From: Pseudovirgaria hyperparasitica
Lineage: Eukaryota > Ascomycota > Dothideomycetes > Acrospermales > Acrospermaceae
Assembly (NCBI RefSeq): GCF_010093815.1
Contig: NW_022985557.1
Span: forward strand, 682,001 to 746,000
Reading direction: 5' to 3'
Length of the DNA: 64,000 nucleotides
Part shown: piece by piece, positions 32,698-43,009 of the stretch
How the letters are laid out: each line of letters opens with the position of its first letter
Position numbering within the stretch: position 1 is the stretch's first letter
Made by a program: the position numbers and the translations under genes
Notes under the pieces: generated by a model
The model's input: only the letters and a program-made list of their open reading frames with translations
Database searches by the model: none
What the model was told of the DNA's origin: nothing

Positions 32698-34179
32698 ATG
32701 CCGTGGCATTTTCCACTATTTCCACCAGTTATCAATCCAAACTTTGTACACAGCCGCCCTCCTTCGCCAGTTTTAGATGACTCCAGGAGTACTGCAACAT
32801 CATACTATCCTACGTCTGCTTTTATTCCACCTCCGCCAGCTCCACCTCTACCAATATCATGTCCACCGCCTTGGACGAGCTACCAGACCAGCCCTTCACC
32901 CCAGCGCTGTCGGAGCCCAGGGTACGTCGTTGACATAACGATGACCCAATCGGGGTTCCCAAGGCAGATAGACTGGGCGGAACGTCCACAGACCCCTCCT
33001 CCACCGTTAACTCCTGTGTCTCGACCTGATACCCCACCGGAAGAGAGGGCACTTATGTCCATGGCAAAGCAGCAGTCTATTGCAGATCAGGCTAAGAAAG
33101 AGCGGGATGACAAAGAAAGGCAAGAACTCACAGCAGAAGCAGCGCAAATCCAGAGGGCATTGGAGGAGAGTCGGAGAACGGCTATTGAAGAGGCCAGGAG
33201 AGAGCAATTCAAGAGAAGCAGACAAATGTCGGCTACTGAAGATGCTCAATTGCTTAACGCGATAGAAAACAGCCGAGATACGGCTGCAAAAGAACTCCAG
33301 AATCGCAGAAGCCTTGAGCAGTCGCGAGAGCCAGTTCGTGGGAGGGTGGTAGCTCAAAAGCCAGAGACACAACCGTCACACGACTTTCACACTCAAACAA
33401 CGGATCGAGAATTAAAAGCTGCCCTCGCTGCTTCGAACGAAGAAGCATCTCGACAGAGTTTCGAGGACGACAAAGACGCCAGAGCCCTGCAGAGTACTAT
33501 AGAGCAATCCCTTGCTTCTATTGCAATAGATAGCAAGCGTGCTGTTCCAACGCAAGGTTGGCAGGGGTATGAAAATGCCAAGCGCAAGGAGGTTTTCGAA
33601 GCGGAGTGGGATGGGTACCGCCGTGCGGAATTCAATGCTGGACGTGCAGATCCAGAGGTAATGTATGCGAGAGGTCCTTCTATTCACTCTGATGGACAAG
33701 ACTCCGATGATGAGTTTGTAAGGGTGAATCCTAGTATCCCACCTGGACTACGACACCACCTTGAAGGCAGGAACGAAGTGCAAGCAGCAGGGGCATTGCC
33801 AGAGAACCGGTCTGTAGCACGAATGTTCGCTAACGCACGAGAAACGGAGGAGGAGAATAGGCGTGGATGGCGCCCTCAGCTAGAGCAGCGTAGAGTGCGT
33901 GAGAACGTGACGCGGCAGGTAAGTACAACGATAGATAATAGACCAAAGCGACGAGTCAGGTTTTCAAGTCCTGCGGATACAAGTAGACTTAGGAGAGCAA
34001 GTTCGCCAGCACCAGCTTATAGACATTGGTCTCCAGGGCCGAGAGAGCGACGAAAATATGAAGTTCAAGAGCCGACGAGAAGACGTGCGGTCTCACCGCA
34101 CGTGACCGTTAGGAAGGAGAGGGTCAAAATGGATATAAGCAGGGGAAAAGGGTTTAGTTATGTGGTGACGAAGGAGTGA
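32698..34179 (+). CDS. UIM-repeat protein of unknown function
   Basis: A single exon from the ATG at 32698 encodes 493 residues. The first ~115 residues are Pro-rich (FIPPPPAPPLPISCPPP). A charged helical region follows with four ubiquitin-interacting-motif-like segments near residues 146 (IQRALEESRRTA), 182 (QLLNAIENSRDTA), 236 (ELKAALAASNEEA) and 262 (ALQSTIEQSLASI). The pattern is hydrophobic-x-x-Ala-x-x-x-Ser; in the fourth the Ala is Thr. The C-terminus is Arg-rich with RVRFSSPAD and RHWSPGPRERRKYE. No enzyme domain is visible. UIM tandems bind ubiquitin chains, so a ubiquitin-receptor role is plausible but inferred. Confidence 0.75.
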   Translation: MPWHFPLFPPVINPNFVHSRPPSPVLDDSRSTATSYYPTSAFIPPPPAPPLPISCPPPWTSYQTSPSPQRCRSPGYVVDITMTQSGFPRQIDWAERPQTPPPPLTPVSRPDTPPEERALMSMAKQQSIADQAKKERDDKERQELTAEAAQIQRALEESRRTAIEEARREQFKRSRQMSATEDAQLLNAIENSRDTAAKELQNRRSLEQSREPVRGRVVAQKPETQPSHDFHTQTTDRELKAALAASNEEASRQSFEDDKDARALQSTIEQSLASIAIDSKRAVPTQGWQGYENAKRKEVFEAEWDGYRRAEFNAGRADPEVMYARGPSIHSDGQDSDDEFVRVNPSIPPGLRHHLEGRNEVQAAGALPENRSVARMFANARETEEENRRGWRPQLEQRRVRENVTRQVSTTIDNRPKRRVRFSSPADTSRLRRASSPAPAYRHWSPGPRERRKYEVQEPTRRRAVSPHVTVRKERVKMDISRGKGFSYVVTKE

Positions 34180-34815
34180 TAATGGAGATAGGATGTAGTG
34201 GACGGTGATTATTTGAGTGTTCTAGGGGACACAATGAGATGGAGGACGTCTGACGAGGTATGGTGTGGTATGACTTATGAAACGACATGATGCTTTGTTG
34301 AAGCGCATAGCATGGAAATATAGACTTACATGAGACAAGGATCTAAATAGTAGTCAGATCTAAGGCCGTTTTGTAGATGCTATCAATGGAGAAGCCATGG
34401 GATGTGGGAATTCGCCATAGCGATGCTTTACGATGTGCTACAATACATGAGCTAGATGATAAGGTCACAATGCCATTGACTTCTGTGCTCTTCCTCTGAC
34501 TTCTACTTTGACGTCTGATTCCATGTTTTGAGTACGTACGCCGGGAAGGGCAGCGCCGAGGTCGAAGGCTAAGCGGGCACACATAGTTAACAAAATTGCA
34601 CGGTCCACGCGACCACCGCTCCCAGGCGTGCAAACCTTATTAACTACTACGCAGAGTTTTCAAGGTCCCGTGAGCTCATCTGAGGTTACCGGTCAATCAT
34701 AACATGCCCATCGCCATCATGAACACTCTCTTCACATACTCCATGGGGTATATATTTTCATAATGTCAGCCCATCGCCATCAGAGCACCAAATGCTTACT
34801 TTGGTTCTTGAGCAA
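34180..34815. other. Intergenic region before tRNA-Lys
   Basis: No gene recognised. It holds the 3' flank of the UIM gene and the upstream flank of the tRNA gene. Confidence 0.5.
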
Positions 34816-34888
34816 GCCCGGTTAGCTCAATCGGTAGAGCGTGAGACTCTTAATCTCAAGGTCGGGGGTTCGAGCCCCCCATTGGGCT
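34816..34888 (+). tRNA. tRNA-Lys (anticodon CTT), intronless
   Basis: The 73-nt sequence folds as a full cloverleaf. The acceptor stem GCCCGGT pairs with ATTGGGC (two G-U pairs), followed by a T discriminator. The D arm is GCTC...GAGC. The anticodon stem TGAGA/TCTCA holds the loop CTCTTAA with anticodon CTT. The T arm is GGGGG-TTCGAGC-CCCCC. CCA is not encoded, as expected in a nuclear tRNA gene. The internal A and B boxes (TAGCTCAATCGG, GGTTCGAGCCC) match the RNA polymerase III promoter. Confidence 0.97.
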
Positions 34889-34892
34889 GATC

Positions 34893-34897
34893 TTTTT
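34893..34897 (+). terminator. RNA polymerase III oligo-T terminator
   Basis: A run of five T residues begins five bases after the tRNA-Lys 3' end. Confidence 0.75.
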
Positions 34898-35402
34898 GGA
34901 TTCGCACTTGAGCTTCATCTTTTGGTTTTGCATTCTGCGGCGCAAGTTCTGCAGAGTCGAGCGTCTATTTTAAGCCACCAGAACGGTCTAGCGGGAGTGG
35001 CCCGTGTGATACAAAGCTAGAACACTAGTCTGGAAACGCTCCGGAGTTTGGCCGCTCGACCAAGGACCGAGGGATCGATAACTACCAGATGTATGAAGCT
35101 ATAATATGTACACGAATGTAGCCACAATGAAGCATGTAATGCGTACTGTGATTGTGAAAACTGTCGTTGACCTGCGACGATTACCTTAAGATTAAACCTG
35201 TTATGCGATTTGGGTTGAGCTTGAGTAACAGGAGAACAGGCGGCGCAGACGTATGTCTTTTCCAAAGTATTCTGACTATAATTATGCTATCTAGTAGAGA
35301 GACAGCTGCTAATTATTGCGTACTACATCGCGATGTTTGAACTTGAGCGAATTAACATTTTGTAACTGCTCCGCAAGACGCCTAGGCTAGCTTCCCGCTG
35401 GT

Positions 35403-35422
35403 CCGAGGGTCGCGCCCCTCGG
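35403..35422. other. GC-rich hairpin upstream of the PPCS gene
   Basis: The stem ccgaggg (35403-35409) pairs perfectly with ccctcgg (35416-35422) around a 6-nt loop. It lies about 100 bases before the ATG, so it could be in the 5' UTR. Function unknown. Confidence 0.4.
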
Positions 35423-35524
35423 TTCGGTACCCGAATTGACGCTGACGCTCTTGCTCTGTTGATAACTTCAACTAGACCAACCTCACAAACAAACGACTCT
35501 TGCCTCTGTGGTGCACCTGTTAAA

Positions 35525-36682
35525 ATGGAGCAGCCTCCAACGAGCAGCGGCTTCGAGGCTGCAGAGAGCTACTACTTCACGGAGAATCCTCCTCCAAAGA
35601 ACTTAAAGTCAAACATGGTACTCGCCCGCGAGTTTATTAACAGGCATGCAGACAGCGACCGGAGAGTGGTGCTGGTGACCTCTGGTGGGACTACGGTGCC
35701 TTTGGAAGAGCAAACCGTTCGATACATTGACAATTTCTCCGCTGGGACCCGAGGCGCAACAAGTGCTGAATATTTCCTCGAGAATGGATATGCTGTCATA
35801 TTCCTGCACCGGCAATTCTCCCTCCTCCCATACTCTCGACACTATTCACACAACACAAGGTCGTTCCTTGACTACATGAAAGAGGAGAACGGAAGGGTTG
35901 TGGTAGAGGAGCAGCATCAGGAAGAGATGGTCCGCGTGCTAGGCCAGTACAACGCTGCTAAGAATGAAAACAAGTTGTTGATCCTGTCGTTTGTGACGAT
36001 TACAGAGTACTTGTGGATGCTGCGCGAAGCAGCCATGCTTATGCGTCCACTCGGTCCAAACGCCATGTTCTATCTTGCTGCCGCAGTCTCAGACTTCTTC
36101 GTGCCCAAAGACAGAATGGTCGAACATAAGATCCAGTCGTCCGAGGAGTTTGCGCAAACACATATGAATGGCAAGGGGGAGGTACAATCAAAGACTCCTG
36201 CAGCACGAACGGAAGGCAAGAGTCTGATCATCGATCTCGAACCAGTCCCCAAATTTCTCAAGCAGCTTGTCGACGGCTGGGCTCCGGACGGCATGATTGT
36301 AAGCTTCAAGCTCGAGACGGACCCCGCCATCTTAGTCAAGAAAGCGAAACACGCGCTCAACAAATACGCCCACCATCTTGTCATTGGTAACCTCTTACTG
36401 ACCAGAAAATGGGAAGTTGTCTTCGTCTCCAAGATGGACGGCGAGCAGTGGATTCGTGTTCCATCGAGACGCCGAACGAGAAGTGCTACTGGCATTGAAT
36501 CTCTTATTGGAAAGGCTGCGAGCCAGAAAGACTCTGTGGAAGAAGACGGTCCATCGGATCCTGATACTCTACACGGCGAGCCGGCTATTGAGATCGAGTC
36601 ACTGATCATTCCCAAGATTGCGACCATGCATACAGAGCTCATAAGGCAAACTCGTGAGTCAAAGGAGAGAGATGGCTCATGA
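35525..36682 (+). CDS. CAB2: Phosphopantothenate-cysteine ligase (PPCS/Cab2)
   Basis: A single exon encodes 385 residues from the ATG at 35525 (context TTAAAATGG). The enzyme joins 4'-phosphopantothenate to cysteine in CoA synthesis. Family marks in order: [37 protein letters not shown] (the nucleotide-binding loop), [49 protein letters not shown] and HLVIGNLL. Yeast Cab2 has 365 residues, so the size fits. The ~50-residue tail after [16 protein letters not shown] is less conserved and acidic. No targeting signal is visible; the family is cytosolic. Confidence 0.94.
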   Translation: MEQPPTSSGFEAAESYYFTENPPPKNLKSNMVLAREFINRHADSDRRVVLVTSGGTTVPLEEQTVRYIDNFSAGTRGATSAEYFLENGYAVIFLHRQFSLLPYSRHYSHNTRSFLDYMKEENGRVVVEEQHQEEMVRVLGQYNAAKNENKLLILSFVTITEYLWMLREAAMLMRPLGPNAMFYLAAAVSDFFVPKDRMVEHKIQSSEEFAQTHMNGKGEVQSKTPAARTEGKSLIIDLEPVPKFLKQLVDGWAPDGMIVSFKLETDPAILVKKAKHALNKYAHHLVIGNLLLTRKWEVVFVSKMDGEQWIRVPSRRRTRSATGIESLIGKAASQKDSVEEDGPSDPDTLHGEPAIEIESLIIPKIATMHTELIRQTRESKERDGS

Positions 36683-38880
36683 GCGAATTGAGTCGTAGAT
36701 AGTCGAATCGCGGATACCCAGCGCCTCTCCGTCTGTTTGACTGTTGTTGTCTTGCAGATTTACAGGCTACCGGCCACGAAAATTTTATCATGTGGATCTT
36801 CGATGGCAGAGGTACGGATCCTTAGCAAACGCTTTTCATCACATTGCCTCTCACATCCAGACGAGTTTCGGCAACGGTGTATAAGGTATTCGGCCCGTCA
36901 TATACAGGGGCGATGCGCATTGAGAGCGTGCATTGCTTGCGCGGATGTGTAGGTCTCGCAACCGCCGTCGTAACGTATGAACCCATCAGACTTTGATTCT
37001 ACAATGAATACCGTTTCAACATTGAGGGTAGCCTCTTTACCGCCACCTTCATTGGAAGGGGGATGCATCGGAGATACCCTGTAGCTCCGAGATGACGGCC
37101 ATCTAGAGAGCATTAGGTGTATTGTGATGGTTCGCATTAGTACTCTTCGATGATATTGAAACGAGTGTTGGCTGTATTCATCACATCCTGCGAAGAAAAG
37201 CTATGCGCATAAGTTTACTCTAATTATCAACATCAGAGCCGATCATCGCTATGTATATACATGGCTAATTTATGGTGACAACTATATTCTTACAAACACG
37301 ATGCATGCATTCTCGTGCTAGGAGAGCTCATATCACTCCTTTCTAGAATGCGATGTCTGGTGGCGGACTTTGACATCTGTCCGCCTTTCATTATTCACCG
37401 ACTTTAGCGGGCTTCTGTACTGCGGGCGGAAACCTTGCCTTTGCCTTCCACGGCTGCACATCTACCCTGACTCGAAGACTTCGATTTATGTTTATGCCTC
37501 TTGCTTTGAGACTGCACTCTGCGAACTGTGCACCACCAGCTGCAAACTACTCGGAACGTGACCGCCACCCCTCGTGGCATGGACCCCGGTTTTCCATTCT
37601 ACCAAGCTGTTGGGCCATCATCTTACAGTACCAGGACGAATCGAAACATCTTCCGACTCGTAACCGTCTGCCCTCGATATCACTCATGATCATGTCAAAG
37701 CAGCGCTTATACGATCTGTGATCAGGCAGTTCATGCGACAGACACCAGAAGTCATGATACCTTGAAAGTAGTTTGTATTCGCCCGACGCATGGCGTGCAG
37801 CGATCTACTGTACCCAGCAAGCATGGACACCGGGGCTTTCACACCTGCATCAACTCCTTAAAACAATCATCGTCCTCCTTACGTACTGTACTACTGAAGC
37901 AGTACGGGTATCCGCCGTACAAACAGGGACAAGTCAAGGAGTAATATGCTATTTCTACCTGGATCACGTGTCGCAGCACAAGGAGGCGTTTCGGAACGAT
38001 TTCGAATCAGCAACTGTGCCTGCGCCTCTCCCTGAACGACAATGGAGCATCCACTCGAATATCCCTGGCCAGTCTTGGGCGAGGGATTATGAAATCTTGC
38101 TGGTCAGACTTTGCCGTCGCACTTGTATTACGAATCATGCCCGATCGAAGAAAACTTGCCATCATCATCGCCCAAAGTGTATCCTTGCAGTAGCAGGCTT
38201 TCCACTATGCCATCTAGCGAAACTTTCTCGGATACTGTCCCAATGGCTCAATCGCACAGCCTAAGCTGACCAGTTTTGACGGTCTTCCAGCGCATGCAAT
38301 GCATGTTCACGCAGCGTATCAACTTCGAATGTTGTCGAATGACCGATCGCGCTGATTAAACCAGAGGAGGAATATCTGACCATACAGATGCGCTTATTTC
38401 TCGGATGCCATGCTTACGCAAAATACCCGTACCCCTTTGTCTTTAATCACATCAGGCTTACCTTGCTGCACTCGAAACTAAACAAATGTTCCGTTTCGAT
38501 CCAGTATAGGTCGGACCTTGTTCCAAGACAAGGGCAAGGTAATTCATGCCGATGGTGCGTAGGGCTAATCGAATTCGGCAATTTTTGATCCAGTGATCTG
38601 GGTGTTGTCACTCCATGATTGCCACGACTTGCATTGGCTGCCATATGAAAACATAGCGCTAAGCACTGCAGCATTTTCATAAACAATATCTGTCTCCTCA
38701 GCAGCCGTTGCGAAGGACTAATAATCTTCCTCTTACATATATCGACGCTTCTGCAAATCAGCGAACGTACGTGCCTATCTTTATCATTCGGCCAGACTGT
38801 CACACGCACCGTCGTACGCGGAGCTCAGGACATCGACAATTCATTTCGATAGTAATAAACTAGCACAAGCGTACAGGACG
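36683..38880. other. 2.2-kb gene-free region
   Basis: No gene, tRNA or mobile element was recognised. The longest frame (37773-38264) lacks an ATG at its start and any family motif. Confidence 0.5.
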
Positions 38881-40137
38881 ATGGAGGGATTCACACCGTT
38901 GGAGAGACCAAGAAGGTCATCACTCAACACGCTACCACTGGACGCACAAGTTTTGATGCTTCAAAACTCGCCCTCTTCGACCTATCTTATCAGTCCCACT
39001 TCACCAAAGTCAGTCGATCAAATCTGGGACGAAGGTGTTGACCGAATTCGTGAACGGGAAAAGTATCGCGACCAACGATTGTCACCAGCAGCGAATGAGA
39101 GACGTGTGGAACGAGGATCGGAAGCCACATTACTTGATGTCATTGCTGTATATCAGAACCGAATCAGCTCAATGGCGTTTTCTCCAAGGCTAGCATCACA
39201 ATTCAGCCCGAGAATGGTGCACAGTCCGTCTTTCACTGAGGCTATACCTGAGGAAAAGGAAAAGGTTCGCTCAGATTCTGCCGTTTCTGTCAATGAAGAG
39301 ATGCAAGATCGCGAAAGACCACGGACAGATTCTCGTACGATCCCGTCGCCACAGGCTTTCGCCACACCGAAAGAGTCTGATACATCAACATCGACGAGAA
39401 GCGCTCGTCCTTGCTCCGCTCATAGCAATCGCGCCGTACAACGGCCATGCTCATCTTTCAGCCAACCCATCCCACCACCACTCAAAACTGCGAAGTCCTT
39501 TCCCGCACCAGCTCCAGTCTTCGATCAAGCCGAGCGCTTACCACGAACCTCGTCCCGCTACGCTCTCGCATCACTCTCACCGCTACCATTCCCACCACCA
39601 GGCCCTCTACCAAGCCTCCCAACAGAATTCCAAAAATCAACTCCAAAGCTCCTCCCATCAGCACTCGCTCCTCAAGACAGTGTATTCTCGACACCATTTT
39701 CCTCTAGAGAGAACACCCCTCTACCGTCACCCAAAGACATATTCTACTTTCCCACCCCTCCAACTTCCTCCCACAGCCACCATCAATTCGTCCTCTCATC
39801 CGAAAATCTGGCATCTTCCCCACCGTCAGGTTCGCCTCTCGAGCATTCGCCGCTAGCGCTCATGCAACCCATTCATCTCGTGCGCAGCGCGTTTGACGAT
39901 GATGACGACGAGGACGAGGACGATAGCCTTGGCGATGAAGGGCTGGTGGAGAAGTGGAAGAAGAGTCTACAATTGCGACGAAGCACGAGACGGACGCCCA
40001 GTGGCGACGTGCCAGTCAAGATTTTGAGCGAGGAGAAGGAGAGGGTGTTGAGAGAGAAGCGAGAGAAGCGAGAGCATGGGCGCAAGAGGAGTTGGAGAGA
40101 GGGATGTGGGTGTTTTGGGCAGGCGGACGACGAATAA
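38881..40137 (+). CDS. Ser/Pro-rich protein of unknown function
   Basis: A single exon encodes 418 residues. The N-terminal ~90 residues look ordered (SVDQIWDEGVDRIREREKYR and LLDVIAVYQNRISSMAFSPR). The middle ~200 residues are Ser/Pro-rich and surely disordered. Near residue 340 a run DDDDDEDEDDSLGDEGLVEK precedes a basic stretch KKSLQLRRSTRRT and a Lys/Arg/Glu helix ending in CGCFGQADDE. The acidic run marks the point where coding composition flips from C-rich to G-rich (near 39890). No known domain. The long open frame with a clean ATG supports a real gene. Confidence 0.72.
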   Translation: MEGFTPLERPRRSSLNTLPLDAQVLMLQNSPSSTYLISPTSPKSVDQIWDEGVDRIREREKYRDQRLSPAANERRVERGSEATLLDVIAVYQNRISSMAFSPRLASQFSPRMVHSPSFTEAIPEEKEKVRSDSAVSVNEEMQDRERPRTDSRTIPSPQAFATPKESDTSTSTRSARPCSAHSNRAVQRPCSSFSQPIPPPLKTAKSFPAPAPVFDQAERLPRTSSRYALASLSPLPFPPPGPLPSLPTEFQKSTPKLLPSALAPQDSVFSTPFSSRENTPLPSPKDIFYFPTPPTSSHSHHQFVLSSENLASSPPSGSPLEHSPLALMQPIHLVRSAFDDDDDEDEDDSLGDEGLVEKWKKSLQLRRSTRRTPSGDVPVKILSEEKERVLREKREKREHGRKRSWREGCGCFGQADDE

Positions 40138-43009
40138 TTACTTCTACTTGATGGTTATGGACATGCTGGATATGTGTTCCCCGGACCAGACTGAATTTCC
40201 TTTGTTTTGATGGTTGGATTTACATGGAGCGAAGGATGGGATTCGACGATACCACTGCCGCTACAGGGCGTAATGATCACGCATAATGGACTGGCCCGAC
40301 ATACACGAACGACTTCGCTGCGGTTTCCTTTGTCAGGCGCTCATGCCCCGAGTCTTTACCTAAAATTGTTTGTAATCACATGACTTGTACGCATATACGC
40401 ACAATGAAGTCACCTAATCAGTTTCTCGATCGACTTGTCACTTCGCTGCTCTATTTACAGTCGCACCACCCTCAGCCTTCCCTCTGCCTCGATCAAGTCT
40501 GCATATCATCCCTTCTCTCGATCTCCGTCACAGTCGCACACGGGCGGCGCCGCGATATGCTGCGATAGGCGCCGCCGCTTGGAGCTCTGTATGTGCTGGG
40601 GTTCCTCGTTGTTTCACAAGAACCCGATGGAATATCCTAGTACGAGGCCAGACGTCCGACGGACCAGGCTCTCGGAACACAGGTCGGCGACGTTGAATTC
40701 AGAATCGAGTACGTAGGGGCACGACATTCAGCGCATGCACGATGCAAATAGTTCTTAGGGTTCTGTGATGGCTAGGGCGAGTGTACCAATCTAGGTTTCA
40801 AAGTTCTGATGCCCAAGAATGTACTGATTGCAGAGTCCACGGCAAGAGGCAAGGAAGGATGATCGGATTGCGTGGACGCAAGGAAGCCATCATGCCTGCG
40901 CCAGTCTCCACGCGCGAAATCCTGCCTCATCTCATGCCGCCGACCAGGCTGAGGCCAGACCAGGAAACAATTCTGTCGAACACAAATTCCTGTCTTGTGT
41001 CTGACGTAACGTGGTACAAAACGCCACACTGCAGGGCTACATGCGCAGCGCTCCAAGAATAAGCCCCGGCTCGCGCACTTATTCGGGCGCGAGGTACGTG
41101 GTGTTGACAGGCGTTGACGCACGGGACGACGGGTGTGTCGCTGTTGTGGACAGTGTGTGATGGCTTGCTATTGTCGTCAAGGTCACGTCGTCATACAATA
41201 GGACTAGGGTAGTTCTGTGGTACAGCTAGAGATGAGATTTCGGGTTCTGGTCGTGGGATACGGGATGAGTGCTCGTCCTAGTCAGTGGCCACGCGGCGCC
41301 GTTGAGGGTTTGTTATGGGAATCTGGTCTTGTCGAAGGTAATCTTGGTATCAATGTGTATCTTTGTTCTGGAGACCCATTGGTGGACTGAGGCTCGGTCG
41401 ATGGGAGGTCTGTGGAAGGATGTGTAACGACGTGAAACGTAACATAGGACGTTGGATTGCAGATTAATCACTGAATTGATTTGGAAGGCCAATCATGAAC
41501 GTCACCTGTATTATGTGACGGTGAAGAGAGATGATTGGAAGGGAACATCGCTTGGACTTTCTTCTGCTGGACGTTTACCTTGTACCTGTTACGGTCACGA
41601 TCCTGGATGTCTTGTCCTAATCACGTGAGCAACAGCATCAGACTCCTTGAACTTACCTGTTTGTTTGTTGGGGCAATATTTTTCGCATCATCCAAGGAGT
41701 TCCTGAATGTGTCAACACCAGTGCAAGTACGATCTCGATCGCTGACAGCAAAGTGGTTGAGGATCTCGATCGCACACAGCAAGCACTGACACGGGGAGGC
41801 AGGGTCTCGTGGATTTATTATATTCGAAAAGGGGTTCATCGGCCTCAGGTACCCACAGCCCTGCATAAATATAGCAGAAATCCACGAGATTACGTGAAGC
41901 GCTGGAAATGACCACGGAGAAATAAGAAGGTTGCAGGATGCAGGTTTGAAGTTGCAGAGTGCAGGATGCAGCTGGCGGGAAGAAATTGATGGAACGTTTT
42001 GTGTGTTCTCAAGCAGTTCTGGCAAGTACGGATGCCTGAGGCATAAATTCAGGACCACGCCACGTCCTTCATTTTGACCCGTTCCGTTGCTCATCTCATT
42101 ATACTCAAACTGTCATTACATTCAATCGTTCGCTGCCAGTGTAAACTCTACAATCTTGGCTAGAATATCAATCTTGTGTGGTCCAGGTTCCCGTCCATGA
42201 GCAAGCATATGACTGTACCGACATTAAGAGCGAGGATGATGGATACCTAAGGGATTAGTGAAGCGCTGTTCCAAAATTGACCGTTCCAAGGTAAACGTCA
42301 GTCTGAGCGATAGCATGATATGTCAGATCAGACAATATCGTACGATAATACCTTGTCTGAATGTGCCAAATCACAGAATTCGCAATCGGGCGCCTTTCAG
42401 CTTTGGATAAATCAATGCCTTCACGGTCGAGACTTGTGTTCAGTTCAATCACACCTAAAACTGCTCAGACCGTATCGAGATCTGGATGAGCCCGATGCAA
42501 CTGATGCCATGAACTTTTAGCCGGTGACTAGATACGCCTTCGCAGACACCATGTGCAACGCTCTTGCTATGGAGTCGACCAAGCTGCCTCTTACAGTGAG
42601 AAAGTGAGCACTACGTCTATGGCATTCTGGAACGAAGTGTATTCAATGACTTGGCGATCCTCTTTCATGGATGATGAAGAGCCATGATCAAATACTGAGG
42701 TCGCTACGTGTCACCCAAATCATTCGAGCCTGCCATTGAATCCGGTATGATGATGCATCTGTATCGACCAACGCGGAAACGGCAATTCTGAAGAAGCATG
42801 TCAGGTGCCACACGACAATGTGGTCGTACGTTTGCACCGTCCGTTACTGCCGAATTCTTGCTTCAGCGTTAACTACACGTAGCACGTTCGGCACACACTT
42901 ACAATCAATCTTCTACCCATTATATCTTTCTTCAACAGCCTCAATCGGCATACTTTTGGTGCAAATAAACTTACACACTTAGCCCATAGACACTTTTGTC
43001 TCATGCGCC
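40138..43009. other. 2.9-kb gene-free region
   Basis: No gene recognised. Frames up to 157 codons exist on the minus strand (near 41621-42094) but show no motif or splice chain. The last part holds the promoter of the copper radical oxidase gene. Confidence 0.5.

Larger units (their letters stand above)
34889..35524. other. Intergenic region between tRNA-Lys and the PPCS gene
   Basis: No gene recognised. A 7-bp perfect hairpin near 35403-35422 is listed separately. The frame of the following gene is open back to 35459 but without an ATG. Confidence 0.5.

Noticed and set aside
34980-35060. A second tRNA gene after tRNA-Lys
   Set aside because: Neither strand folds into a cloverleaf; no B-box sequence is present.
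35459-35524. N-terminal extension of the PPCS protein
   Set aside because: It starts at a TTG; the first ATG at 35525 has a good context and the family needs no extension.
37773-38264. 163-codon plus-strand frame
   Set aside because: It does not begin with ATG and contains no recognisable motif; no splice chain links it to other frames.
41621-42094. 157-codon minus-strand frame
   Set aside because: No motif, unusual Cys/Pro content and no splice partners; treated as chance.
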